Source: Collinsella sp.
Lineage (GTDB): Bacteria > Actinomycetota > Coriobacteriia > Coriobacteriales > Coriobacteriaceae
Direction of reading: 5' to 3'
Assembly (NCBI GenBank): GCA_020025115.1
Contig: JAHHSP010000017.1
Location: forward strand, 1 to 17,176
Length of the DNA stretch: 17,176 nt
The notes under the pieces were generated by a model that was not told the DNA's origin, did not search any database, and saw nothing but the letters and a program-made list of their open reading frames with translations. A program made the translations under genes and the position numbers. Positions 7,352 to 14,995 of the stretch are shown here, piece by piece. The first letter of the stretch is position 1; the number at the start of each line of letters is the position of its first letter.

Positions 7352-8113
7352 ATGGTCCCAGCAGTTGAATTCAAAGACGTCACCAAACGCTTTCCCGGCG
7401 CGGCATCCCCCGCGCTCGACCATGTGAGCCTGAAGATCGAACCCGGCGAGCTCGTCTGCGTGCTCGGCACCTCCGGCGGCGGAAAGACCACGCTCATCAA
7501 GCTCATCAACCGCCTACATGACCCCGATTCGGGCACCGTGCTGGTGAACGGCCAAGATATTTCGGACGTCGATCCGGTCGAGTTGCGTCGGGGCATCGGC
7601 TATGTGATTCAGCAGACCGGCTTGTTTCCCCATATGACCGTTGCCGAGAATATCGCCTGCGTTCCCGCTATCCTCAAATGGGACCGTGCGCGCATCGACG
7701 CACGCGTGAACGAACTACTCGAGCTCGTGAACCTCGATCCGAACGATTTCCGCAACCGCTACCCCTCGCAGCTCTCCGGTGGCCAGCAGCAGCGCGTGGG
7801 ACTCGTGCGAGCTCTGGCCGCACACCCCAACATCATGTTGCTCGACGAGCCCTTCGGTGCCATCGACGCCATCACCCGCGCCAAGCTCCAAGATGAGCTC
7901 CTGCGCATCCACTTGGGGAGCGGAAAGACCTTCGTCTTCGTCACACACGATGTCACCGAGGCCCTCAAACTCAGCACCAAGGTACTGGTGGTCGACGCCG
8001 GTCGCGTGCAGCAGTATGCCACCCCCGAAGAGCTGATCGCGCAGCCCGCCACGCCCTTCGTCCGGGAGCTGCTCGAAACACAGGGCTACACGCCCGATGG
8101 CAGGCGAATCTGA
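7352..8113 (+). CDS. OpuC/ProV-like ABC importer ATPase
   Basis: This is the ATP-hydrolysing subunit of the quaternary-amine importer. The ATG at 7352 follows AAGGAC (7341-7346) and gives 253 residues. Walker A is GTSGGGKT at 39-46, the signature LSGGQQQR starts at residue 141, Walker B IMLLDE is 161-166, and FVTHDVTEAL carries the switch histidine. The sequence ends after the ATPase domain and lacks the tandem CBS domains that many OpuCA/OpuA ATPases use to sense ionic strength. A GTG at 7289, directly after the previous stop, would add 21 basic residues unlike the family and has no ribosome site. The stop overlaps the next permease start (TGATG). Confidence 0.92.
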   Translation: MVPAVEFKDVTKRFPGAASPALDHVSLKIEPGELVCVLGTSGGGKTTLIKLINRLHDPDSGTVLVNGQDISDVDPVELRRGIGYVIQQTGLFPHMTVAENIACVPAILKWDRARIDARVNELLELVNLDPNDFRNRYPSQLSGGQQQRVGLVRALAAHPNIMLLDEPFGAIDAITRAKLQDELLRIHLGSGKTFVFVTHDVTEALKLSTKVLVVDAGRVQQYATPEELIAQPATPFVRELLETQGYTPDGRRI

Positions 8114-8772
8114 TGGGCTTGCTGTCGTTCATGGCCTCGCACGCCGATGACCTGCTCGAAGCAACATCCGAGCATCTCATGCTGCTGGGCGCCACCATGC
8201 TCATTTCCTGCGCAGTCGCCGCATGCATCACCGTGGTCTGCCTGCGCAGCCGAGCGCTCGGCAATGCGGTGGTCGAGATCTTCGGCGCCGCGTATGCCAT
8301 CCCCAGCCTCGCACTGTTCGCCCTGCTCATCCCACTGACCGGATTGGGCTTCACCAGCGCGGTCGTCGTCATGGTGATTTACAACCAGTTCATGCTCGTG
8401 CGCAACGCCCTCGAGGGCATTCGCCGTGTGGACCCAGCGCTTATAGAGGCCGCGCGCGGCATGGGGATGAGCGATGCGCAAGTGCTGTTCAAGGTGCAAC
8501 TGCCCCTCGCTCTGCCCGCCATCATCGCCGGCGTGCGCTTGGCCTCCATCTCCACCGTCGGCATCGCCACCATCGCCGCGACCATCAACGCAGGAGGCCT
8601 CGGAAGCATTCTCTTGAGCGGGCTGAGGACCATGAACATCGACAAAATCCTGGCCGGAACGCTCTGCTGCGCGCTCCTCGCCCTTATCCTCGAAGGCTCC
8701 CTGCAGGTTCTCGAAAATCGCCTCCGCGCTGCCGTCTCGCACAAAGCCCCCCGGACTCGAATCGATCGCTAA
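8113..8772 (+). CDS. OpuB/OpuC-type ABC importer permease (second of two)
   Basis: This is the second membrane permease of the importer, 219 residues, starting at an ATG that shares one base with the ATPase stop, so the two are translationally coupled. It has the same fold as the first permease: hydrophobic helices, FGAAYAIPSLALFALLIPL in the middle, and an EAA loop at E112 in EAARGMGMSDAQVL, followed by LPLALPAIIAGVR. The TINAGGLGSILLSGL segment matches AAYIGAGGLGVLI of the partner permease, supporting common ancestry and heterodimer formation. The C-terminus is short and basic. No terminator hairpin was seen downstream. Confidence 0.91.
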   Translation: MGLLSFMASHADDLLEATSEHLMLLGATMLISCAVAACITVVCLRSRALGNAVVEIFGAAYAIPSLALFALLIPLTGLGFTSAVVVMVIYNQFMLVRNALEGIRRVDPALIEAARGMGMSDAQVLFKVQLPLALPAIIAGVRLASISTVGIATIAATINAGGLGSILLSGLRTMNIDKILAGTLCCALLALILEGSLQVLENRLRAAVSHKAPRTRIDR

Positions 8773-9022
8773 ACGCAGACGGCCGGACATGCGCTGCGCC
8801 ACGTCGCCGCGAAGCGAGGAGACGCGCAACGCCCACCGAACAAATGGCTCCGTTCGCGGAAAGCACCGCATATCGCCGGATATCCTTCAAACTCGCTGCT
8901 ATATTTAACGAAGTTCGAGAGGTTACCTCTATTGGGCCTATACCGAGCTCCTGCCAAATTGCATGGCCATTCCCAGCGTACGTACGGACTGCCATGCGCA
9001 TGCTTCAGGAGAGGAGGACGGT
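8773..9022 (+). promoter_or_regulatory. Leader/promoter region of the beta-glucoside PTS unit
   Basis: This 250-base gap precedes the antiterminator gene. It drops in GC around 8880-8915, where TATATT (8900-8905) could be a -10 element, though no good -35 sits at the right spacing. Short dyads are present: ATATC-gccg-GATAT (8870-8883), AGAGG-tta-CCTCT (8918-8930) and CATGCGCATG just before the ribosome site. I looked for a LicT/SacT-type RAT hairpin (GG..TGT.ACTG...CAGGCAAAACC) and for a hairpin with a T-run and found neither. No convincing small gene was seen. Confidence 0.45.
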
Positions 9023-9874
9023 ATGCAGGCCATTCGAAGCATCAACAACAATATCGCCATCTGCATAGACAGCTCAGGTAACGAGTGCGTTGCGATGGGC
9101 AAGGGGATCGGGTTCGGCAAGATGCCCCACGAGGTCTCCCTCGCCCAAATCACGCACACCTATTACAGCGTCGAGAAACAGCATCTTGAGGGGATCAAGG
9201 AGATTCCCGAAGATGTGCTCGTCTTTGCCGCCAAGGCGGCCGAGCACGCCCGAGAAGAGCTTCCGTATGCCTTGAGCCCCAACATGGCGTTCCTGCTCGC
9301 CGACCATATCGCGTTTGCCATCAAACGCGCCCGCGAGCACTTGCAGGTTCGCATGCCGCTCGCCTACGACGTGGAGCAACCCTACCCTGAGGAAGATCGC
9401 GTGGGAACACGGCTCGTCCGGCGTATCCGCAAGGAGTTTCTGATCGACTTGGGCGACGACGAAGCGGCGGGGATCGCCATGAATCTGGTCAACGCTCGAC
9501 TCGAGAGCGCGTCGGAGCAAGATGCGGCCCGGTCGCAGGGAGACGAGCTGATGCTCGAGGAGATCACCGAGATCATCGAGGACGAGCTCGGCATGCGCGT
9601 CGACCGGTCGTCGTTCGCCTTCTCCCGTTACGCCACGCACCTCCATTACCTGTTTAAGCGCGTCCATCGCGGCGAGGTTCTCCATGTCGAGGGATTCGGC
9701 TGCTATCGGGATCTGTTCGAGCGCTATCCCAAGGGCGTGGCCTGCGCGGAGCGCATCGCGGCGCACATCAGGGAATGCTGGGGCACCACGCTCGATGAGG
9801 ACGAGAAACTCTACCTTGTGGTCCATATAGGCAGGATCTGCATCAAGGAGGAAAAGCGCGCCGAGCGCGCTTGA
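9023..9874 (+). CDS. LicT/BglG-family transcriptional antiterminator
   Basis: This RNA-binding antiterminator should permit PTS gene expression when its sugar is present, under control of PTS phosphorylation. The ATG at 9023 has GAGGAGG at 9011-9017 and gives 283 residues. The RNA-binding CAT domain (1-~58) shows INNNIAI and VAMGKGIGFGK, the family hallmark. Two PRD domains follow (about 64-168 and 170-283). Expected regulatory histidines are H95 in ADHIAFA (PRD1), H206 in THLHYL and H268 in LVVHIGR (PRD2). The second PRD1 histidine, normally in an ALHxxNA motif, is replaced by N154 in IAMNLVNARL. The PTS permease follows after 31 bases. An earlier in-frame start at 8963 lacks a ribosome site. 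Confidence 0.93.
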   Translation: MQAIRSINNNIAICIDSSGNECVAMGKGIGFGKMPHEVSLAQITHTYYSVEKQHLEGIKEIPEDVLVFAAKAAEHAREELPYALSPNMAFLLADHIAFAIKRAREHLQVRMPLAYDVEQPYPEEDRVGTRLVRRIRKEFLIDLGDDEAAGIAMNLVNARLESASEQDAARSQGDELMLEEITEIIEDELGMRVDRSSFAFSRYATHLHYLFKRVHRGEVLHVEGFGCYRDLFERYPKGVACAERIAAHIRECWGTTLDEDEKLYLVVHIGRICIKEEKRAERA

Positions 9875-9905
9875 CCCCAACCCGTCAATCGAAAGGTCTC
9901 CAACC

Positions 9906-11276
9906 ATGGCTGATTCGATCAATTACGATAAACTCGCCGACGCCATCATCGGGCATATCGGCGGCAAGGACAACATCGGCTTCCACACGCACTGCATAAC
10001 CCGCCTGCGCTTCACCATCAAGGACAAAGGCCTGGTCGACAAGGACGCCATAGACCAACTTCCCGGGGTCATCAACTCCCTGTGGTCCGGCGATCAGTAC
10101 CAGGTCGTCATCGGGAACACGGTCAACGAGGCTTACGAGGCCGTTGCCGCCAAACTCGGACCGGTCGACACCTCCGTCACAGAGGACGCGCCCAAAAAGA
10201 AGTTCTCCATCAACACCATCTTCGACGTCATCACGGGCATCTTCGTCCCCGCGATTCCGGCCATCGCCGGCTGCGGCCTCATGAAGGCCCTGCTGTCCCT
10301 GCTCACGTTCGCAGGTGCGCTGTCCACCGAATCCCAAACCTATTACATACTCGCGTTCGTCGCCGACAGCGCCTTTTACTTCCTGCCCATGATCTTGGCA
10401 TTCAACGCCGCCAACAAGTTCAAGTGCAGCCCCATGCTCTCCGTCGTGCTCGCCGGCGTGCTGCTCCATCCGCAGTTCTCCGCACTCGTGGCCGCCAAGG
10501 AGCCCGTGAGCTTCCTGGGCCTGCCCGTGACCCTCGCAAACTACGCAAACTCCGTCATTCCCATCATCTTGATCGTCTGGCTGCTCTCTTACGTAGAGCG
10601 CTTCATCACCCGCATCGTCCCCAAGCCGGTACGCCTGATCTTCGTGCCCCTCCTCAGCCTGCTCATCATGACCCCGTTCGCCCTTGTCATCCTCGGCCCG
10701 ATCGGCACGATCTTCGGCAACGCCCTCGCCAGCGGCATCATGTCCCTCGAGCGCACGGTGCCCTGGCTCATTCCCACGATCTTTGGCGCCGTCACCCCGC
10801 TCCTCGTCATGACCGGCATGCACACCAGCTTCTTCCCCGCACTCTTCGCCCAGCTCGCCACCGCCGGCTACCAGACCGTCGCCATCGGCATGCTGCCCTC
10901 CAACATGGCCCAAGCCACCGCCACGCTTGCCATCGCCCTTAAGACCAAAAGCGCCCAGTTGCGCGAGCTCGCCGTCTCCGCAGGCACATCAGCGCTGTTC
11001 GGCATCACCGAGCCCGCCCTGTACGGCGTGACGCTCAAACTCAAGAAGCCCCTGATCGCCGTCATGATCGGCGGCGGCATCGGCGGTCTGTACTACGGCA
11101 TCAACAAGGTCCACTGCTTCACCCCGGGCGGTACCGCCTGGACCGGGTTCGCAACCTACATCGACGCCGCGAACCCCATGAACGTCGTCCACATGTTCAT
11201 CGGCATGGTCCTTGCCATGGCCATCGCATTCATCATCACCATGATCATCTACAAGGATGATGAGACGGTCGCGTAA
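9906..11276 (+). CDS. Beta-glucoside PTS permease, fused EIIB-EIIC
   Basis: This membrane protein imports a beta-glucoside and phosphorylates it on entry. The ATG at 9906 follows GAAAGG (9890-9895) and gives 456 residues. The EIIB domain (1-~80) has the phosphorylated cysteine C30 in THCITRLRF. A charged linker ending in APKKKFS leads into EIIC, which has many hydrophobic helices and the GITEPALYG sugar-site motif at 366-374, with E369. There is no C-terminal EIIA domain; a separate EIIA gene lies at the end of the cluster. The neighbouring 6-phospho-beta-glucosidase and LicT-type regulator point to cellobiose, arbutin or salicin-like sugars, not sucrose or GlcNAc. The exact sugar cannot be read from sequence. 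Confidence 0.94.
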   Translation: MADSINYDKLADAIIGHIGGKDNIGFHTHCITRLRFTIKDKGLVDKDAIDQLPGVINSLWSGDQYQVVIGNTVNEAYEAVAAKLGPVDTSVTEDAPKKKFSINTIFDVITGIFVPAIPAIAGCGLMKALLSLLTFAGALSTESQTYYILAFVADSAFYFLPMILAFNAANKFKCSPMLSVVLAGVLLHPQFSALVAAKEPVSFLGLPVTLANYANSVIPIILIVWLLSYVERFITRIVPKPVRLIFVPLLSLLIMTPFALVILGPIGTIFGNALASGIMSLERTVPWLIPTIFGAVTPLLVMTGMHTSFFPALFAQLATAGYQTVAIGMLPSNMAQATATLAIALKTKSAQLRELAVSAGTSALFGITEPALYGVTLKLKKPLIAVMIGGGIGGLYYGINKVHCFTPGGTAWTGFATYIDAANPMNVVHMFIGMVLAMAIAFIITMIIYKDDETVA

Positions 11277-11288
11277 CGCGCGCCGACC

Positions 11289-11322
11289 ACGGCCATCCGC
11301 GAAAACGGATGGCCGTCCTTTT
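11289..11322 (+). terminator. Intrinsic terminator between EIIBC and the glycosidase gene
   Basis: A perfect 11-bp stem, ACGGCCATCCG (11289-11299) with CGGATGGCCGT (11306-11316), has a 6-base loop and is followed by CCTTTT. It lies 12 bases after the permease stop and 31 bases before the glycosidase start. It would end or attenuate transcripts from the upstream part of the unit. No promoter was recognised in the short stretch that remains before the glycosidase gene. Confidence 0.85.
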
Positions 11323-11353
11323 CCCTCACGACCATGCAAATGAAAGGAACGAC

Positions 11354-12820
11354 ATGTCTTTCCCCGAGGGCTTTTTATGGGGCGGCGCGACGGCCGCCAA
11401 CCAATGCGAAGGTGCATGGGACATCGACGGTCGAGGACCCGCCGAATCCGATGTCCTCACCGCAGGCAGCGTGACGTCCCCACGTCTGGTGACCTACCGC
11501 ATGCCGGACGGAACCACCGGCGCCGCACCACGATGGAAGGGCGCGCCCGATGGCGCGCACAGGGAGGTCCTGGAGGGCTACCGCTACCCCAACCATGAGG
11601 CCATCGACTTCTACCACCATTACAAAGACGACATCGCGCTGTTCGCGGAGATGGGGTTCAAGCAATATCGCATGTCCATCTCCTGGAGTCGCATCTTTCC
11701 CACCGGCATGGAGGAGACTCCCAACCGTGCGGGCCTGGACTTTTACCGCAACGTGTTCCTCGAGCTCGAGAAATACGGAATCGAGCCCCTCGTGACCATG
11801 TGGCACTTCGACACCCCGCTCCACCTCGAGGAGGAGCTCGGCGGCTGGCAGAATCGCGAGATTCTCCCCTATTGGGACCGCTATGTTAGGACCATCCTTG
11901 AAGAGTATCGGGGCTTGGTGCGCAATTGGCTCACCATCAACGAGATCAACAACACGATCCAGTTCCTAGGAGCCCACAAGCCGGCCACCGACGAGGATTA
12001 CCAGCGCGCCTACCAGCATCTGCACCACCAATTCCTGGCGAGCGCGCACGCAGTCAAGATGGCCCATGAGATCTCAGACGACTACCGCGTGGGCTGCATG
12101 ATCTGCGGCGTGCCCCATTATCCGCTCACCTGCGATCCCGCCGACGTCATGCTCGCCCAGCGCCAGATGGAGCGCTGCGTGCTCTACTGCGGCGACGTCC
12201 AGGCCAAGGGCAAATACCCCGTGTACGCCCAGCGTCTCTGGAACGAGCACGGCGTGCATCTGCAGACCGAACCGGAAGACGCTCGGACGCTGGCGGAGGG
12301 AACGGTCGATTTCTACACGTTCAGCTACTACATGACCACCTGCGACACCACGCACGAGGTGAAGGAGACCGCCGGCGGGAACATGTCCTTCGGCGCGAAG
12401 AACCCTTACCTCGAGTACTCCGACTGGGGATGGGCCTTCGATTCCCTGGGGTTGCGCTACTATCTCGAAATGGTCTACGACCGTTATGAGAAGCCGATCA
12501 TGGTCGTCGAGAACGGCCTGGGGGCCTTCGACACGGTGGAGGAAGACGGCTCGATTCACGACCCCTACCGCATCGACTACATGCGCGCCCACATCGAGGA
12601 GATGGGCAAGGCCATCGACGAAGGCGTAAACCTGATCGGCTACACCTCCTGGGGATGCATCGACCTCATCAGCGCGGGGACGGGCGAGATGCGCAAGCGC
12701 TACGGGTTCATCCACGTCGATCTCGACGATGAGGGGAACGGCACCCTCGCCAGATCAAAAAAAGACAGCTTCCACTGGTACAAGCAAGTCATCGAGAGCA
12801 ACGGCACAGACCTGACGTAG
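11354..12820 (+). CDS. GH1 6-phospho-beta-glucosidase
   Basis: This cytoplasmic enzyme cleaves the phosphorylated beta-glucoside delivered by the PTS into glucose 6-phosphate and the aglycone or sugar. The ATG at 11354 follows GAAAGGA (11342-11348) and gives 488 residues, normal for GH1. The N-terminal FLWGGATAANQCEGA is the 6-phospho type of GH1 signature. The acid/base is E197 in LTINEINN (usually TFNEIN), and the nucleophile is E386 in MVVENGLG. The C-terminal RSKKDSFHWYKQVI is the serine/lysine/tyrosine loop that holds the substrate phosphate, which separates this subgroup from plain beta-glucosidases. It sits behind a terminator, so its expression may be lower than, or uncoupled from, the permease gene. 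Confidence 0.95.
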   Translation: MSFPEGFLWGGATAANQCEGAWDIDGRGPAESDVLTAGSVTSPRLVTYRMPDGTTGAAPRWKGAPDGAHREVLEGYRYPNHEAIDFYHHYKDDIALFAEMGFKQYRMSISWSRIFPTGMEETPNRAGLDFYRNVFLELEKYGIEPLVTMWHFDTPLHLEEELGGWQNREILPYWDRYVRTILEEYRGLVRNWLTINEINNTIQFLGAHKPATDEDYQRAYQHLHHQFLASAHAVKMAHEISDDYRVGCMICGVPHYPLTCDPADVMLAQRQMERCVLYCGDVQAKGKYPVYAQRLWNEHGVHLQTEPEDARTLAEGTVDFYTFSYYMTTCDTTHEVKETAGGNMSFGAKNPYLEYSDWGWAFDSLGLRYYLEMVYDRYEKPIMVVENGLGAFDTVEEDGSIHDPYRIDYMRAHIEEMGKAIDEGVNLIGYTSWGCIDLISAGTGEMRKRYGFIHVDLDDEGNGTLARSKKDSFHWYKQVIESNGTDLT

Positions 12821-12862
12821 TATCGGCCCGAACATAATACGAGCAACAACAGGGAGACTCGC

Positions 12863-13420
12863 ATGGGATTGTTCGACATATTCAAAAAGAAGCCGGGGAC
12901 CGACGCGCCGTCGGCACCCGAACCGGTCGGAGCCCATTACTGGGTGGGCGCCCCCTGCGCACCGGTGAATGGAAAGCTCATCGAGATGACCCAGGTCCCC
13001 GATCCAGTGTTCTCGAACGAGATGCTGGGCAAGGGCTGCGCCATATGGCCCGATGGAGATGTCGTATATGCCCCGGTATCCGGCGCTGTGACCGTGACCA
13101 TGGGACATGCCGTGGGAATCACGTCCGATGACGGTATCGAGGCGCTCGTACACGTAGGCATCGATACCGTAAACCTAGGTGGCAAGGGATTCACCAGCTA
13201 CGTCTCCCAAGGAGAGAAGGTCACGGCCGGTCAGCCCGTGCTCAAGATGGACCGTTCCGTCATAGCGTCCGCCGGTTATCGGGACTGCGTGGTTCTCGCC
13301 ATATCCAACTCCGCGGAGTTCGAAGCGATCGAGCTGGCCGCGGAGTCCGGCACGACCGTCGAGGCGGGAGCGCCCGTCATCAAACTGACGCGCGCGCAGG
13401 CGCGGCCGACGATCGGCTGA
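12863..13420 (+). CDS. PTS EIIA, glucose/beta-glucoside (Crr-like) domain protein
   Basis: This small cytoplasmic protein transfers phosphate from HPr to the EIIB domain. The ATG at 12863 follows AGGGAGA (12851-12857), 42 bases after the glycosidase stop, and gives 185 residues. The Crr fold is clear: APVNGKLIEM, a second run APVSGAVT, H82 in GHAVGIT and the phosphorylated H97 in ALVHVGIDTVNLGGKGF, matching E. coli H75/H90. The N-terminus MGLFDIFKKKPG resembles the membrane-binding tail of E. coli EIIA-Glc (MGLFDKLKSL). It very likely serves the EIIBC in this cluster, which lacks an EIIA domain; it might also act with other PTS permeases in the cell. Confidence 0.94.
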   Translation: MGLFDIFKKKPGTDAPSAPEPVGAHYWVGAPCAPVNGKLIEMTQVPDPVFSNEMLGKGCAIWPDGDVVYAPVSGAVTVTMGHAVGITSDDGIEALVHVGIDTVNLGGKGFTSYVSQGEKVTAGQPVLKMDRSVIASAGYRDCVVLAISNSAEFEAIELAAESGTTVEAGAPVIKLTRAQARPTIG

Positions 13421-13450
13421 CGCACCGCGGGACAGACCGGCGGGCATCGA

Positions 13451-13480
13451 AAAGGGCGGGACGGACGACCCGCCCTTTTT
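13451..13480 (+). terminator. Intrinsic terminator after the PTS unit
   Basis: AAAGGGCGGG (13451-13460) pairs with CCCGCCCTTT (13469-13478) around an 8-base loop, and the T-run extends to 13480. It lies 30 bases after the EIIA stop and closes the beta-glucoside cluster. Confidence 0.9.
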
Positions 13481-13545
13481 CACCGATCAAACGCATAGCC
13501 TTCTTGTGCATCGCCTCAATCCGGCTGCAGCCGCGCGTGAGACGG

Positions 13546-13558
13546 GTACACTGTGTAC
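13546..13558. promoter_or_regulatory. Perfect dyad GTACAC-T-GTGTAC upstream of the flippase-like gene
   Basis: A perfect 6+1+6 inverted repeat lies 42 bases before the start at 13601. It includes TACACT (13547-13552), which resembles a -10 box, but no matching -35 was found. Its position between a terminator and a monocistronic gene suits an operator or a promoter core. The role is inferred from symmetry and position only. Confidence 0.4.
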
Positions 13559-13600
13559 GCGGCCGCGCACGCGGCGCACGATGCACCATGGAGGCAAGGC

Positions 13601-14995
13601 ATGACATCCAGCAACGATCGCGGACAGGAGCGCACGGGGGCGGCCGGGACTTCCGGGTCCACCGAGCCGCAGCGCGATCGGCGCGCACCGAAAATCGCCG
13701 TCGGAGACGCCGTTGCCGTTCGGGACCGCAAGGCCGACAGCACCTCCATGAAGCAAGTCCGCATCACCTTCATCTTTCTCGCCTTCCTCGGGATCGCCTA
13801 TGCCGCGTACCTCGTCATGAGCGGACAGCTCGACGACTTCATCCGCGCGCTCATCGGCGTCAACCCCAAATGGATCATCGCAGGTGTGGCATGCTTTTTG
13901 TGCTACTACGTCTTCGGCATCCTCGCATACGCCGCCATCGTCGTGGTCGACCATGATTCCCCCGTGGGCTTTCGAGACCTCATGAGCGTCGAAGCCTCCG
14001 GCGTGTTCTTCATGCGACTCACCCCCGGCGGCGCGGGCGTCATCCCCTCCCAGATCTACCGCCTCACACGTGCGGGCCTCTCCCTTCCCGACGCCTCGGC
14101 CCTGCAGTTCGTCCGCTTCACGCTCTACGAGGCCGGGGAGGGCATATTCGCCGCCATCATGCTGCTGCTTTGCGGCGACTATTTCCTCAAGACGTTTGCC
14201 GACGTGACAATCCTGGGACTCGACGTGCGCTTCATCGGCATATTCATGTTCGGATTCAAGTTCATCCAAGTCGGAGGCGTGCTCCTGCTGTGCCTGCTGC
14301 CCGGCCCCATCCAAAAACTCGGCGCTCTTGGACTCAAGATAGGCTACTCCCTGCGCATCCTCAAGAAAGAGCGCTACGAGGCTTACTTGGAGTTCCTCAC
14401 CACGCAGGTCACCTCGTTCTCCCAGGCGTTTCGCTCCGCCGCGTCAAATTGGCACGTCCTTCCCGTCGTCGAGCTCCTCACCCTGCTGCAGCTCGGCTGC
14501 ATGTACGCACTGCCCTACTTCGTGTTGCGCGCCTTCGGGCTTGAGGCGGATCTTCTGATATGCCTCGCTTCCGGGTCCATGGTCGAGCTGCTCGTCAACG
14601 CCATCCCGTTGCCAGGCGGGGCCGGTGGCGCCGAGGTGGGCTTCACCTACCTATTCCGCGACATGTTCGGCTGGCATCTCTCGGCGGGCCTTGTGATCTG
14701 GCGCACCATCGAATATCTGCTCCCCGTCGTCATCGCGGCGCCCTGCATGGGCATGCGCTCGACGACCGGCGAGAGCATATATCATCGATGGAATCGCCGC
14801 CTGGACAACACCGTGCACGTCGCCCATGGCGACTGGGGAAATGTCAAGCGTCCAGCTGGAATCGCCTACAGGCCGTCGGAATCCCAAAACGGGACCCACG
14901 ACCGCGCGATCACCCGAACGGCGTCGGGCGACCTCACCGTGAAAATGCCCAAAACGCGACGCAGCGGTGAAAAGGACAGCGACCGAAGCGTATGA
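13601..14995 (+). CDS. UPF0104 / LPG-synthase transmembrane-region family membrane protein
   Basis: This integral membrane protein is related to the flippase half of MprF and the YbhN/UPF0104 family, which is linked to lipid or glycolipid handling. The ATG at 13601 follows GGAGG (13590-13594) and gives 464 residues. About eight hydrophobic helices are visible between residues ~54 and ~386, starting with ITFIFLAFLGIAYAAYLV. Family hallmarks are FFMRLTPGGAGVIPSQIYRL in the middle and IPLPGGAGGAEVGFTYLF near the end. There is no MprF catalytic domain. A polar ~50-residue N-terminal tail and a ~77-residue basic, Thr/Ser-rich C-terminal tail flank the membrane part. M50 is an alternative start without a ribosome site. 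The substrate is unknown. Confidence 0.85.
   Translation: MTSSNDRGQERTGAAGTSGSTEPQRDRRAPKIAVGDAVAVRDRKADSTSMKQVRITFIFLAFLGIAYAAYLVMSGQLDDFIRALIGVNPKWIIAGVACFLCYYVFGILAYAAIVVVDHDSPVGFRDLMSVEASGVFFMRLTPGGAGVIPSQIYRLTRAGLSLPDASALQFVRFTLYEAGEGIFAAIMLLLCGDYFLKTFADVTILGLDVRFIGIFMFGFKFIQVGGVLLLCLLPGPIQKLGALGLKIGYSLRILKKERYEAYLEFLTTQVTSFSQAFRSAASNWHVLPVVELLTLLQLGCMYALPYFVLRAFGLEADLLICLASGSMVELLVNAIPLPGGAGGAEVGFTYLFRDMFGWHLSAGLVIWRTIEYLLPVVIAAPCMGMRSTTGESIYHRWNRRLDNTVHVAHGDWGNVKRPAGIAYRPSESQNGTHDRAITRTASGDLTVKMPKTRRSGEKDSDRSV

Noticed and set aside
12821..12862. Possible promoter (CATAAT) in the gap before the EIIA gene
   Set aside because: No -35 box was found at 16-18 bases; the 42-base gap is better read as an operon spacer.
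13553..13600. GTG start for the flippase-like protein
   Set aside because: It lies within the GTACACTGTGTAC dyad, lacks a ribosome site and adds low-quality sequence; GGAGG precedes the ATG at 13601.
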